NCBI GenBank assembly: GCA_905116865.2
Contig: CAJHNH020000791.1
Location: 1,041,383-1,105,382, forward strand
DNA from: Candidula unifasciata
Lineage: Eukaryota > Mollusca > Gastropoda > Stylommatophora > Geomitridae
Reading direction: 5' to 3'
Length of the DNA stretch: 64,000 nucleotides
The notes under the pieces are model-generated. The model was not told the DNA's origin. It searched no databases and worked only from the letters and a program-made list of their open reading frames with translations. Shown here in pieces: positions 1-12,400 of this stretch. A program made the translations under genes and the position numbers. Every line of letters starts with the position of its first letter. The stretch's first letter is position 1.

Positions 1-275
1 GAAATAGAGGTCTAAGGCTATACCTCTCACGGCAATGAAAAGGGCCCTAAGGCGACCGAGTAGATCATTTTCTGAGAGAGACAGAGCATCCAAGGTTTTT
101 CCTCAAATGTTTATATATTGTCAAGTACACATTGTTTTTACTGAAAGATTTGCTGCCTGCCTTAAGCTCCCATGCCTTCTCTCATCAACCTTGCAACCAG
201 GGTTGTTCTTGTCCTTGTCTGCTGTACAGCTTTGAACTAATGTGTTTTCATGTTTGAACATGTCCTCCATTGCAG

Positions 276-408
276 TCACCAGCCCAGCTGATACACAGCA
301 TGGTTCGCTCTTTGAATCTCACAGGACATGTAGGCTTTGACAGCCTCCCTGATCAGCTAGTCAACAAATCTGTAGCCCAGGGCTTTTGCTTCAACATCCT
401 GTGTGTTG
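276..408 (+). CDS. Septin exon a (first in window)
   Basis: Acceptor TTGCAG ends at 275 and the donor GTGAGT begins at 409. The exon encodes [20 protein letters not shown] through FCFNILCVG and ends in phase 1, splitting the first Gly codon of the P-loop. The frame stays open upstream of the ATG at 300 and a good acceptor precedes it, so 300 is more likely an internal Met than the start. A second possible acceptor AG ends at 298. Confidence 0.9.
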
Positions 409-3400
409 GTGAGTGCAGTTGATTCTCACAGCATGTTTTCTGTATTTTTTGTTTTTAAAGAAATAGAATTAAAAGTAAGAGAATGAACTTAATTGCAGCT
501 GTTTTCTCTTGTCTGGTTCAGTCTCTTTCTGCAAATAGCTGCGTGACTGCGGCACAGTCTCAGATCGAGGAAGTACAAGGATGTGCACACTTTGAAAATC
601 AGAAGTTGAATAACCTCGGTCTGATTACCAGTCAGATGCCCTCATTTTAACTGACATTTCAAAGCCGAGTCAGACAGCTGTGGACATACTCTGGGTCAGC
701 TGATGACCAGTGTCCTCTTATATCAACAACAACAGTTATACTTTGTGTGGGCTTTTATCTAGCAAATATTTGTAAAGTGGCACAGTGCAGACAGCTGGTA
801 GATCACAAACTCCCCCCACCCGAGATGATTTGGATTTGTGAGATTGGTTACTACAGTACTGGTTACTGCAGTACTGGTTACTGCTTGACATATTTTACTG
901 CTCTATTTGTTAATGTTCTTCTTTATCCAGGTGAAACTGGAATTGGTAAATCCACCATGATGGATACCCTGTTCAACACCAACTTTGACTCAACGCCCAG
1001 TACACATGACCTGCCCGGGGTGAAGCTCAAAGCCCACACATATGGTACGCAGGCTTTGAATTGTATGTGTCGTTACATTGTTGTGTGTGTAATTACATTT
1101 GTGTATGTATACTGACATTATTGTCTGTATACATGTATTCTAAAAGAAACTTTGACTCCCAGTACCTGTGACCTGCCAGGGATGAATTTTCAAGCATGCA
1201 CACATTGGAATTGTTGTATGTATGCTTACATATGTGTGTGCTTACATTGTTCTACATATATACTGATATTGTTGTGTGTGTATTTAAATTATTCTGCATG
1301 ATAATGATATTGTTGTATGTATGTTTAAATTGTTCTACATATATAATGATATAATTTTAAAATAAAATATATATAATGATATTGTTGTATGTGTATTTAA
1401 ACTGTTCTACTTATATAATGATATAATTTTAAAATAAATATATATAATGATATTGTTGTTATACAATGCATATAAATGATATCGTTGTGAAACTAACTGG
1501 TTCAAGTGTTCCCTTTTCTGCCCATTGTTCCCCTTTGAAGCATTAACTCTCTCCAGCTGCTCCACCCACGTCCTCTCTATATTTGTTATCTCTGTCTTTA
1601 CTTGTCTACTTCTTGTGTCTTTGGCTTTGTGAGTTACAGCTACAGAACATTCTAGTGACACAGAGTCATCAGATGTTTTCAGTGTGTATCTTATCCAGTA
1701 GCAAGGTAACTTCCCCATATCTTTTTTGTGTGTGCTAATGTTCTGTTGACTTAATACAGCAAAACCGTGTTAAAACACACAAACCAGGGACTTGAAACAA
1801 GAATACATCCCTTCTGGGACCTCCATGTTGTTTATGTTTACCATGGGTTTTTCTTAAGCCGGTTCATGTTGATGAGGTTTTACCATATCAAATAAACACG
1901 GCATAAATAGTCAAGCATTCATAGTTGATTGATTATAGGTTTAGTCCTATGTGCCCAGTACATTTGAAGACATATAAAAGTATCTTTTACCTTTTTACCT
2001 GTGTGCCCAGTACATCAGAAGACAGAAAAGTATCTTTTACCTTTGTACCTGTGTGCCCAGTACATCTGAAGACATAGAACAAGTATCTTTTACCTTTGTA
2101 CCTGTGTGCCCAGTACATCTGAAGTCATTGAAAAGTATCTTTTACCTTTGTACCTGTGTGCCCAGTACATCTGAAGACAGAAAAGTATCTTTTACCTTTG
2201 CACCTGTGTGCCCAGTACATCTGAAGACATAGAAAAGTATCTTTTAACTTTGTACCTGTGTGCCCAGTACATCTGAAGTCATAGAAAAGTATCTTTTACC
2301 TTTGTACCTGTGTGCCCAGTACATCTGAAGGTGTGGAAAAGTATCTTTTACCTTTGTACCTGTGTGCCCAGTACATCTGAAGACATAGAAAAGTATCTTT
2401 TACCTGTGTACCTATATGCCCAATACACCTGAAGGTGTGGAAAAAGTCCTTTACTTTACCTATTCATAGCATGTTTAGAGGTAGAAAACAATTGATGGTT
2501 GAGCCCCATATTTTTCAGAGCTTCGGGAAAAGAATGTTCTCCTAAAACTGACCTTGGTGGACACAGTCGGATTTGGAGATCAAATTAACAAGGAAGACAG
2601 GTGCATTTCTGTGTGTGTTAGACATTGATATTCTCATTCTCTTCCTCAGTATTCATCATCATCATGTGCCATGCTGGCTGGTGCAGGTTATCATGTGCTC
2701 TCTGGATTTAGAGATGAAGTTCCCAGTGTGGGTACCGGGCCCCATGTGGTTACTGGGGCCCCTTGGGGGAGGAAAACAAGAATACATTCACTGCCCTATA
2801 ACAAACAGGTTGCACAAGGTGACTGATTAGGGGTGTTTCCTTTGAAGTTGGACATTCATCTGCCTGAGAGGCATAGGAACCAACAGTCTACATACAAATG
2901 AGGCTAATCTGTAAAATGGATGTGCATGCACAAATCGAGTTCTGGAACAAGACCAAATTCCAAAAGTGGATGAACAACCATGACTTTCCACTGGAGTTTA
3001 CAGCTGATGAAAACTAACAAGAAGCCATGAAGTTATCAAAGAAGATATTTATGTTTTCTCATCACCAGTTTCTTCTTTCTTAGTAAGTTCTGCCACAGAT
3101 CTGTTTCCTGTCAGTATGATAACCCCTCCGCCCCCACCTCTTTGTTTTAAGCACCAGCCCATTGCCCTGTTCTCTACATATATGCTTCTTATCACTCAGT
3201 ATTATCTGTTGTCTTATCACTCAGTGTTATCTGTTGTCTTATCACTCAGTATTATCTGTTGTCTTATCACTCAGTGTTATCTGTTGTCTTATCACTCAGT
3301 ATTATCTGTTGTCTTATCACTCAGTATTATCTGTTGTCTTATCACTCAGTATTATCTGTTGTCTTATCACTCAGTATTATCTGTTGTCTTATCACTCAGT

Positions 3401-6400
3401 ATTATCTGTTGTCTTATCACTCAGTGTTATCTGTTGTCTTATCACTCAGTATTATCTGTTGTCTTATCACTCAGTATTATCTGTTGTCTTATCACTCAGT
3501 GTTATCTGTTGTCTTATCACTCAGTATTATCTGTTGTCATAACATTCTGAATAACAGTTCTAAATATTCTTTCATGTACACTGCATAAACCTGGAGCCTA
3601 AATCTGCTTTGATAGAAGTTTGAACTTGGAACTTTTAACAGGAGGCAAGGCTCTAGCCACTGTGCCACCAAGTCTCCCCTAGTCTCTGTAGATGCCCACG
3701 TTTTGGCAGTGTCAGTTTTACTGTGACATTATTTATTCATTACTTACTAGGTTATTATGTAGAAATATTCATATCCTCTGGCGTGTTTAGCAGGGCCCCT
3801 CAGCGGAAACTAAGAAAGGCCACACTGCCCCTTCTTAGCCCCTAGCATAAGAGCTTCTTTTGCAAAAACCAGTCAGTCAGCTAAGTACATGTACGTCCTG
3901 GAGGACATGGGTCTAGTTGGCTGAGAGCCTGTTGGAGATAAGTAGAAGAAGAATCATATCAGTAACGTGACATATGGTCGCTGAACAAAGTAGAGCCCAT
4001 TGGAGATAAGTAGAAGAATTATATCAGTAACGTGACATATGGTCGCTGAACAAAGTAGAGCCCATTGGAGATAAGTAGCAGAAGAATCATAACAGTAACG
4101 TGACATATGGTCGCTGAACAAAGTCTGTTGCTCTACTTTCAGCTGGAAACCAATTGTTGACTACATCGATGCCCAATTTGATGCTTTTCTGCACGAGGAG
4201 CTGAAGATCAAACGGATGCTGCACACGTACCACGACTCCCGTGTTCACGCATGTCTGTACTTCATTGCCCCGACTGGCCACTCGTAAGTTGTCATTCTTC
4301 TCTGTGATAGTCATGTTTATTATTGCTACTAGAGGTACAGGTAGTCAGTCTCACAGAAGTCACTTGAGGTGACAAGCTTCGGGTCATGGCTAGGTCCACA
4401 GTTTCTTGCTCAATAAATTCCACTTCTAGACATTTCTAGATGGTTCTGACAAAAAATCTAGTTCAGATTGAATGATATTTGATTGACCCCAGAGATACAC
4501 ACAAAAATAATCCTACCTTGGCGGTTCATGTGATGTGTGGCGTTGGAGAAGATCATTACAGGAAAGATTAAAGAAACAAACTTAATTTTCAGAGGGTAAC
4601 AAATTGGGCACGCGAGCTCGTCTTACATTGGGCCCTTTCAGAACCCATCTTTCATACAGCAGTTGTGTTTTATCAGTAAAGCATGTTATGTTCTTATAAC
4701 AATATGTTTATTATGAACCTCAAGAGAAAACATGAAAGCATGGATGGTAAAATGCATGCACACCCACTCAAGCTCTCTGTCCTCACTCACTGACGTATGC
4801 ACATACATAATACACACACACATACATGCACACATACACGCACACATATATATGCACACATACATGCACACACCCATCCACTCAAGCTCTCTGTCCTCAC
4901 TCACTGACGTATGTACATACATAATGCACACATACATGCACACATACACATGTACACATACATGCACACAGAGAGTGGCAGGTAGAGGTAGATGATGCTG
5001 GGTGTTCTGAAACATCAGAACTAGAACTGATCCAAAACATCAGGCACTGGATTCTGGGCTGAGATGTGATTGTCTGTGCCATCTGACTGGCTGATGGTGA
5101 TTGTAATAAACTACTTAGTTAGCTCAGTGCTCACATAATTCTCCACGTACACAGATGAGAAAAATAAGAACTCAAAAGTGGTCAAAAAAAAGGTCATCGC
5201 ACCCAGCTGCTCTAGTTTATGGATGATGAAGTTTTTTTTTCCTCAGTTGGTGTCAGTTGAGTTACACATGTCTAGGAAATTATTAACATTATCAGATTAA
5301 AGAAGCAGACGCAGTACTGTGATCAGAAGTATCTTTGCGAGTGACTCCTTCATTAAGTTGTCAACCCACATAGGTAGTCAAATGTGTTGTAACTTTTACG
5401 CTGCCCCAGCTCATGTAATCATTATCATTGCCATTTAGGGCTGTCTCCGCCTTTAAAGTCAACTCCAGTACGTTCTGTCCAGTGTCTTTGTGGTGCATTC
5501 AAAAAGGCTTTTTATCAGTATGTCTCCTAATGTTATCCACCTGTTTGTCACATTGTCCTCCGCCTGCAAGTGCCCCTTTCTCTCCAGCACATCCTTTAAA
5601 AAGGTTACTGCATCTCCTAATGTTGTCCACCTGTTTGTCACATTGTCCTCCGCCTGCAAGTGCCCCTTTCTCCCCCACACATCCTTTAAGAAGGTTAATG
5701 CATCTCTTAATGGAGCCATTACTGAATTATCTGACCTTGAGAGTGTTTTCCCCATTCCCATTTATGCCTCTGTTTTTCTCATCTCACAGTATTTTTTTCT
5801 GTCTATTTAAACTAACATTTAGCTAGCCCATATGGTCAAAAATGTCATTCATATCAAACTAAAATATAGCTAGTCCATATGGTCAAAAATGTGTTTCATA
5901 TCAAACTAAAATATAGCTAGTCCATATGGTCAAAAATGTGATTCATATCACACTAAATATAGCTAGTCCATATGGTCAAAAATGTGATTCATATCAAACT
6001 AAAATATAGCTAGTCCATATGGTCAGAAATGTGATTCATATCAAACTAAAATATAGCTAGTCCATATGGTCAGAAATGTGATTCATATCACACTAAAATA
6101 TAGCTAGTCCATATGGTCAGAAATGTGATGTATATCAAACTAAAATATAGCTAGTCCATGTGGTCAGAAATGTGATTCATATCACACTAACAGACTTTGC
6201 AGAAGAATTCCTTGTACTCATTATAGTCCAGGTGGGCACAGATCCATTAAGAATATAATGCTTACCTCTGTGCTTCTGTGTCATGAACAAACGTTTGATT
6301 GTTTGAGCAGGTTGAAGGCTCTGGACCTGGTGACCATGAAGAAACTGGACACCAAGGTCAACATCATCCCAGTCATTGCCAAGTCTGACACCATCACCAA

Positions 6401-9400
6401 GACCGAACTGAGCAAGTTCAAGGCCAAGGTTTGTGTTGAGTCTCTTGTCTTGTAGATGTTAGGCTGCTTCAGAACTGTGGGCTTGTGAGAGACTGAGAGG
6501 TTTGCCTGAGGACTCAACAAGTTATATCCGAGCATTGTTGTGAGTGCTTCTCATGTTGAAACCAGACACATTATAAAGTTGAGAGAAACAGATGCAAGGA
6601 AATGCGAAGGAAACTGTATAGTAAATATTATAATGTGACATCATCATCATCATCACCACATAACAGATCTATTTTAGAATGTCACAGTCAGCACTGCTCA
6701 CTGATCTGGGTAACGAAGCAGCTGCTGACTCGAGCGACTCTGAATCTGTTGCACTTCACCTGCCTCATGTTGCACTTAACCTGTCTCATCTTGCACTTCC
6801 CCCTGTCTCATCCTGTACTACCCCTGTCTCATCTTGCACTTCACCTGTCTCATCTTGCACTTCCCCTGTCTCATCTTGCACTTCCCCCTGTCTCATCTTG
6901 CACTTCCCCCTGTCTCATCTTGCACTTCCCCCTGTCTCATCTTGCACTTCCCCTGTCTCATCTTGCACTTCCCCCTGTCTCATCTTGCACTTCCCCTGTC
7001 TCATCTTGCACTTCCCCCTGTCTCATCTTGCACTTCCCCCTGTCTCATCTTGCACTTCCCCCTGTCTCGTCTTGCACTTCCCCCTGTCTCATCCTGTACT
7101 ACCTCTGTCTCATCTTGCACTTTACCTGTCTCATCTTGCACTTTCCCTGTCTCATCTTGCACTTCCCCCTGTCTCATCTTGCACTTCCCCCTGTCTCATC
7201 TTGCACTCCACCTGCTTCATGCCTGTTCCTGTCCAGAGATTTCTCTAATGTCCTGTGCCTTTGTTTCACAATATTAGATGTCATATGTGTAAACTAAACT
7301 GTTACACCCGTTGTCATGTCACCATGATGTCTGGTGACAGCTGATGTGACAGTATTAGATGTCATATGTATAAACTAAACTGTTACACCCGTTGTCATGT
7401 CACCATGATGTCTGGTGACAGCTGATGTGACAGTATTAGATGTCATATGTATAAACTAAACTGTTACACCCGTTGTCATGTCACCATGATGTTGTCTCTG
7501 GTGACAGCTGATGTCAGAGCTTGTGGTCAACGGAGTCCACATCTACCAGTTCCCCACCGATGACGAGACGGTTGCAGACACCAACGCTGCCATGAATGTG
7601 AGTTCAGTTTGTTGTGTCTTCTGTTTATAAAAACCTCTTTACTGACATCACAATTGTGTGTCAAAAGCTTGGTTTGGTTAGGCTTCGCCACACGGAGTTG
7701 CTACCTGGCTACCTGTGTGATCAGGTAGTCAGTTGAAAACTAAAATGTGAAATAATTCTCTTCCTCTTGGTCTTCCTCTTCTTTTCCAGCTTTCATCTCA
7801 ATAAGCTTTAAACTAGCTGCTGATCAGTTGGATTTTGCATCTGCAGTTTTCTGTGAGATGAGGTAATTTGTCTCACATCAAGCCTGCTTATATAGCTCTG
7901 AGTAGTGCAATGATTTCGGGAACAGGCATGAGAGAATGTTTCAGCTGTTGTGATCTGTGAAAGGAGATAACTCGTACCTCACCTCGGGTTCCAGCAGGCT
8001 TTGTGCTGGTTGGTTTGACAGATCTTCATGCAAGACTCCTGCCACATGTCCTCTTCGTGGGCTATGGATAATTGGCTCAAATGGGCCTAAACCAAGCTAC
8101 AAGACGATCTCAGAGTTGATGGCTCCCAGAGATGCAGTGTCAGAAATCATTTGGCTTTCATCAACCCGCTCCCAATGTGTTGATGATAACGTCCAGTGAA
8201 GCCTGCGAGTCAAGTATTCTACTGAAGCTCTTCTGTATATTCCTAAATGGGCCTATCTGTTCATGTTGGCTATTTGCAGAGACAATTTTGAGTTCAGTGT
8301 TTTGGGGGCAAGGGGTATGAAACAGAAGCATTGAATGATAGATATAAAATTTTTTTTTTTTTTGCATACAACTGTTTTTATTTTCTATTATTTTGTGAGC
8401 TTAAGGGTCGGATAACATACAAATTTGTTGACCAGCCTCGTTTGCCAGTATCTATTGCATGGGGGGCCATAGTTGGCTCACCCCTGTTGTTGTGTTACTC
8501 TTCCCTCATAATCTCCAGTAGTAATCCAGCTTTTTTTCCAGTATTCTTTTATTCTCCATTTTTCTAGTTTCAAAAAGCATCTGACACTAGCATTTCTTCT
8601 CTATTTTATGTTTTAAATAGTCCCTGCATGTGGTTTCCTGAAATGACAAGGATTTTTTTCTCTGAACGGTATGACAGTTGATCTTTTCTCCTAAAATGGA
8701 TACCAGATAATGTAGCCACCAGACAAAAATAGGCACCAGACAAAATAGACAACAGGCCATATAGCCAACAGACAATAAAGAAACCAGACAGTATAGATGC
8801 CAGACAGTATATATTGAATGAAGAATTTCAATTCTGATGGCACCAGTAACTTATTGTATATCCGTCTCACCTTTCCTTCGGGCATTGAGAGTCGGCCAGG
8901 TCTCCCCGGTAACTCCTCGCAGTGCCATTCTCCTCAGACCGTAATGATCTATCTGTGCCTCTGCACTATTCACTCGCTTCCAAAGGGCCCTTACAACATC
9001 TAGCTTGTCATACATCAGTTCACTAAGTGGGGCAAAACTAGCCAGTCTGTCTGCACGCTCATTTGCCAGCACACCGGCATGCATGGAAAAAAATATCCAA
9101 AGGATGCTAACCGCCCGGGATCTCTGAAGTGATGTTTGCTATACAGCACGGAGCATGCCTGTCTCCACCTTTCCCAACATGCTGTGTGAGTCAGTTACAG
9201 CATGTGTGTATAGCTGATTCTCAAAACAGCGAAAGGCTCTGCCATTTATTTTGACGCTTGCACATCAGCTCTAACAATTCTGTTGTCCCAAGAACACTAC
9301 AGGCCTTTTCTGGGTTGATTACATCACTCATCTCTGTACACCAGTCGATCACCTTATCTACTGTCACCTGTAACTCTTGAGCTATTTGATTATTATCTCT

Positions 9401-12400
9401 CCCCTGCCTGTGTGCTAGAAAGTCATCTGCAGATGTCAAAATTCTGCCAACTCCAGGAGTTTCCAAGTCCGCAATCTTGCTTGTAAAACATTGAAAAGTG
9501 CAGGTCAAATTGTAGATCCCTGGAACTTTAATACATGGTTTGGAGGTTTAAACCCAGGCAGAGAGTGGCCCGATGAGTATAGGCAGCAGACAACAAACAA
9601 TATAGGCACCAGACAACAGACAATATAGGCACCAGACAACAGACAATATAGGCACCAGACAACAGACAATATAGGCACCAGACAACAGACAATATAGGCA
9701 CCAGACAACAGGCAATATAGGCACCAGACAACAGACAATATAGGCACCAAACAAAACAGGCAATAAAGGCACCAGACAACAGACAATATAGGCACCAGAC
9801 AGTTTTCTGAGCTATCCATTGAAGAATGAATCAAGAATTGACATCACTGCAGTCAGGACATTCCCGTACATACTCCAGGGAAGAAAGCTGGCAAGAAAAG
9901 AACTGGTCACCTCAGTTCATGATACCTACTCTAGGAGGGAAGAAAGCTGGCAAGAAAAGAACTGGTCACCTCAGTTCATGATTCCTACTCTAGGAGGGAA
10001 GAAAGCTGGCAAGAAAAGAACTGGTCACTTTAGTTCATGATTCCTGGCCTAGAACACGTGGTCTGACAACTGACAACCTGTGTGGAACCACTTTACCTGT
10101 GTGTACCCAAGTGTGGCATTGGTGTCATAAAGGGAAAATGGACCGGAGTAGACAAGGTGTCTTTTGTAATTAAGAAGTTTGACATGTGACCCAAGGACTG
10201 ATGGGCTTCATGGTGAGGATGAGCCATCTATCATTAATTGTGACGATTTAATGTTTCCATAGCAACACTTGCCCTTTGCGGTGGTGGGGAGCAACGATGA
10301 GGTCAAGATTGGCAACAAGTTTGGGCATCAAATTAGACGACATTCTACAAGACAAGAACATGCAGTAAAACTGCCTCGTAAAGAGCATCATTCTCAGAAA
10401 CTGATAAAACAGTTCTGACACACATGATCTTCCATACTATGATGTCAAACTGTCCAGCATCTTCTCTTTCATTTCCCCTCTGTCTGTTTTCCCCTTTAAC
10501 TTTCCCATCATCACCATGTATTCCAGTTTTCCCCTTTAACTTTCCCATCATCACCATGTATTCCAGTTTTCCCCTTTAACTTTCCCATCATCACCATGTA
10601 TTCCTGTTTTCCCCTTTAACTTTCCCATCATCACCATGTATTCCAGTTTTCCCCTTTAACTTTCCCATCATCACCATGTATTCCAGTTTTCCCCTTTAAC
10701 TTTCCCATCATCACCATGTATTCCAGTTTTCCCCTTTAACTTTCCCATCATCACCATGTATTCCTGTTTTCTGCTTGTTGAAAAATGACCAAACACATGT
10801 CCACTCCACAGTTGAAAATGAGAATCACTGTGACTTTGTGAAGCTGCGAGAAATGTTGATTAGAACCAACATGGAGGATCTAAGGGAGGTCACTCACTCC
10901 AAGCATTATGAACTATACCGTCGCCACAAGCTGGAGGAAATGGGTTTCTCAGACTCCGAGACCAAAAGGTATATACTGGATATATGTCTTCCCAGAGTTT
11001 TCTGTGTTATTGTTATTTCCGAGAAGTGGCTGGCCGAACGGTTAGAATGCTGGGCTCGTAGATTGTCACTGTGGTTAGTTTCCCATTCGTAGATTGTCAC
11101 TGTGGTTAGTTTCCCATTCGTAGATTGTCACTGTAGTTAGTTTCCCAGGCGGCCGTAGATTGTCACTCGTGGTTAGTTTCCCATTCGTAGATTGTCACCG
11201 TGGTTAGTTTCCCATTCATAGACCCCCCCACTGTGGTTAGTTTCCCATTCGTAGATTGTCACTGTGGTTAGTTTCCCATTCGTAGATTGTCACTGTGGTT
11301 AGTTACCCACAGCACTAGATTGTCACTGTGGTTAGGATCCCATTCGTAGATTGTTACACTGTGGTTAGTAAAGTCAGTCATTGCCACTGTGGTTGTTATT
11401 TTAGATTTAAACTTTTTTTCCCATTCGTAGATTGTCACTGTGGTTAGTTTCCCATTCGTAGATTGTCACTGTGGTTGGTTTTCCATTCGTAGATTGTCAC
11501 TGTGGTTAGTTTCCCATTCGTAGATTGTCACTGTGGTTAGTTTCCCATTCGTATTGTCACTGTGGTTAGTTTCCCATTCGTAGATTGTCACTGTGGTTAG
11601 TTTTCCACTCGTAGATTGTCACTGTGGTTAGTTTCCCATTCGTAGATTGTCACTGTGGTTAGTTTCCCATTCGTAGATTGTCACTGTGGTTAGTTTCCCA
11701 TTCGTAGATTGTCACTGTGGTTAGTTTCCCATTCGTAGATTGTCACTGTGGTTAGTTTCCCATTCGTAGATTGTCACTGTGGTTAGTTTCCCATTCGTAG
11801 ATTGTCACTGTGGTTAGTTTCCCATTTGTAGATTGTCACTGTGGTTAGTTTCCCATTCGTAGATTGTCACTGTGGTTAGTTTCCCATTCGTAGATTGTCA
11901 CTGTGGTTAGTTTCCCATTCGTAGATTGTCACTGTGGTTAGTTTCCCATTTGTAGATTGTCACTGTGGTTAGTTTCCCATTCGTAGATTGTCACTGTGGT
12001 TAGTTTCCCATCCGTAGATTGTCACTGTGGTTAGTTTCCCATTTGTAGATTGTCACTGTGGTTAGTTTCCCATTCGTAGATTGTCACTGTGGTTAGTTTC
12101 CCATCCGTAGATTGTCACTGTGGTTAGTTTCCCATTCGTAGATTGTCACTGTGGTTAGTTTCCCATTCGTAGATTGTCACTGTGGTTAGTTTCCCATTTG
12201 TAGATTGTCACTGTGGTTAGTTTCCCATTCGTAGATTGTCACTGGTTAGTTTCCCATCCGTAGATTGTCACTGTGGTTAGTTTCCCATTTGTAGATTGTC
12301 ACTGGTTAGTTTCCCATTCGTAGATTGTCACTGTGGTTAGTTTCCCATCCGTAGATTGTCACTGTGGTTAGTTTCCCATTTGTAGATCAGTGTCCGAAGT

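Noticed and set aside
300..302. ATG as septin start codon
   Set aside because: A strong acceptor and an open frame lie upstream, and SEPT6-group proteins carry about 15-20 more residues before this point, so an upstream first exon is likelier.
3615..3682. Functional tRNA gene on the minus strand
   Set aside because: A-box and B-box-like words are present but no acceptor stem or cloverleaf could be traced; better explained as a SINE head.
5428..5826. 132-codon plus frame in septin intron
   Set aside because: Spans a 90-bp tandem duplication within an intron, and the opposite strand is open as well.
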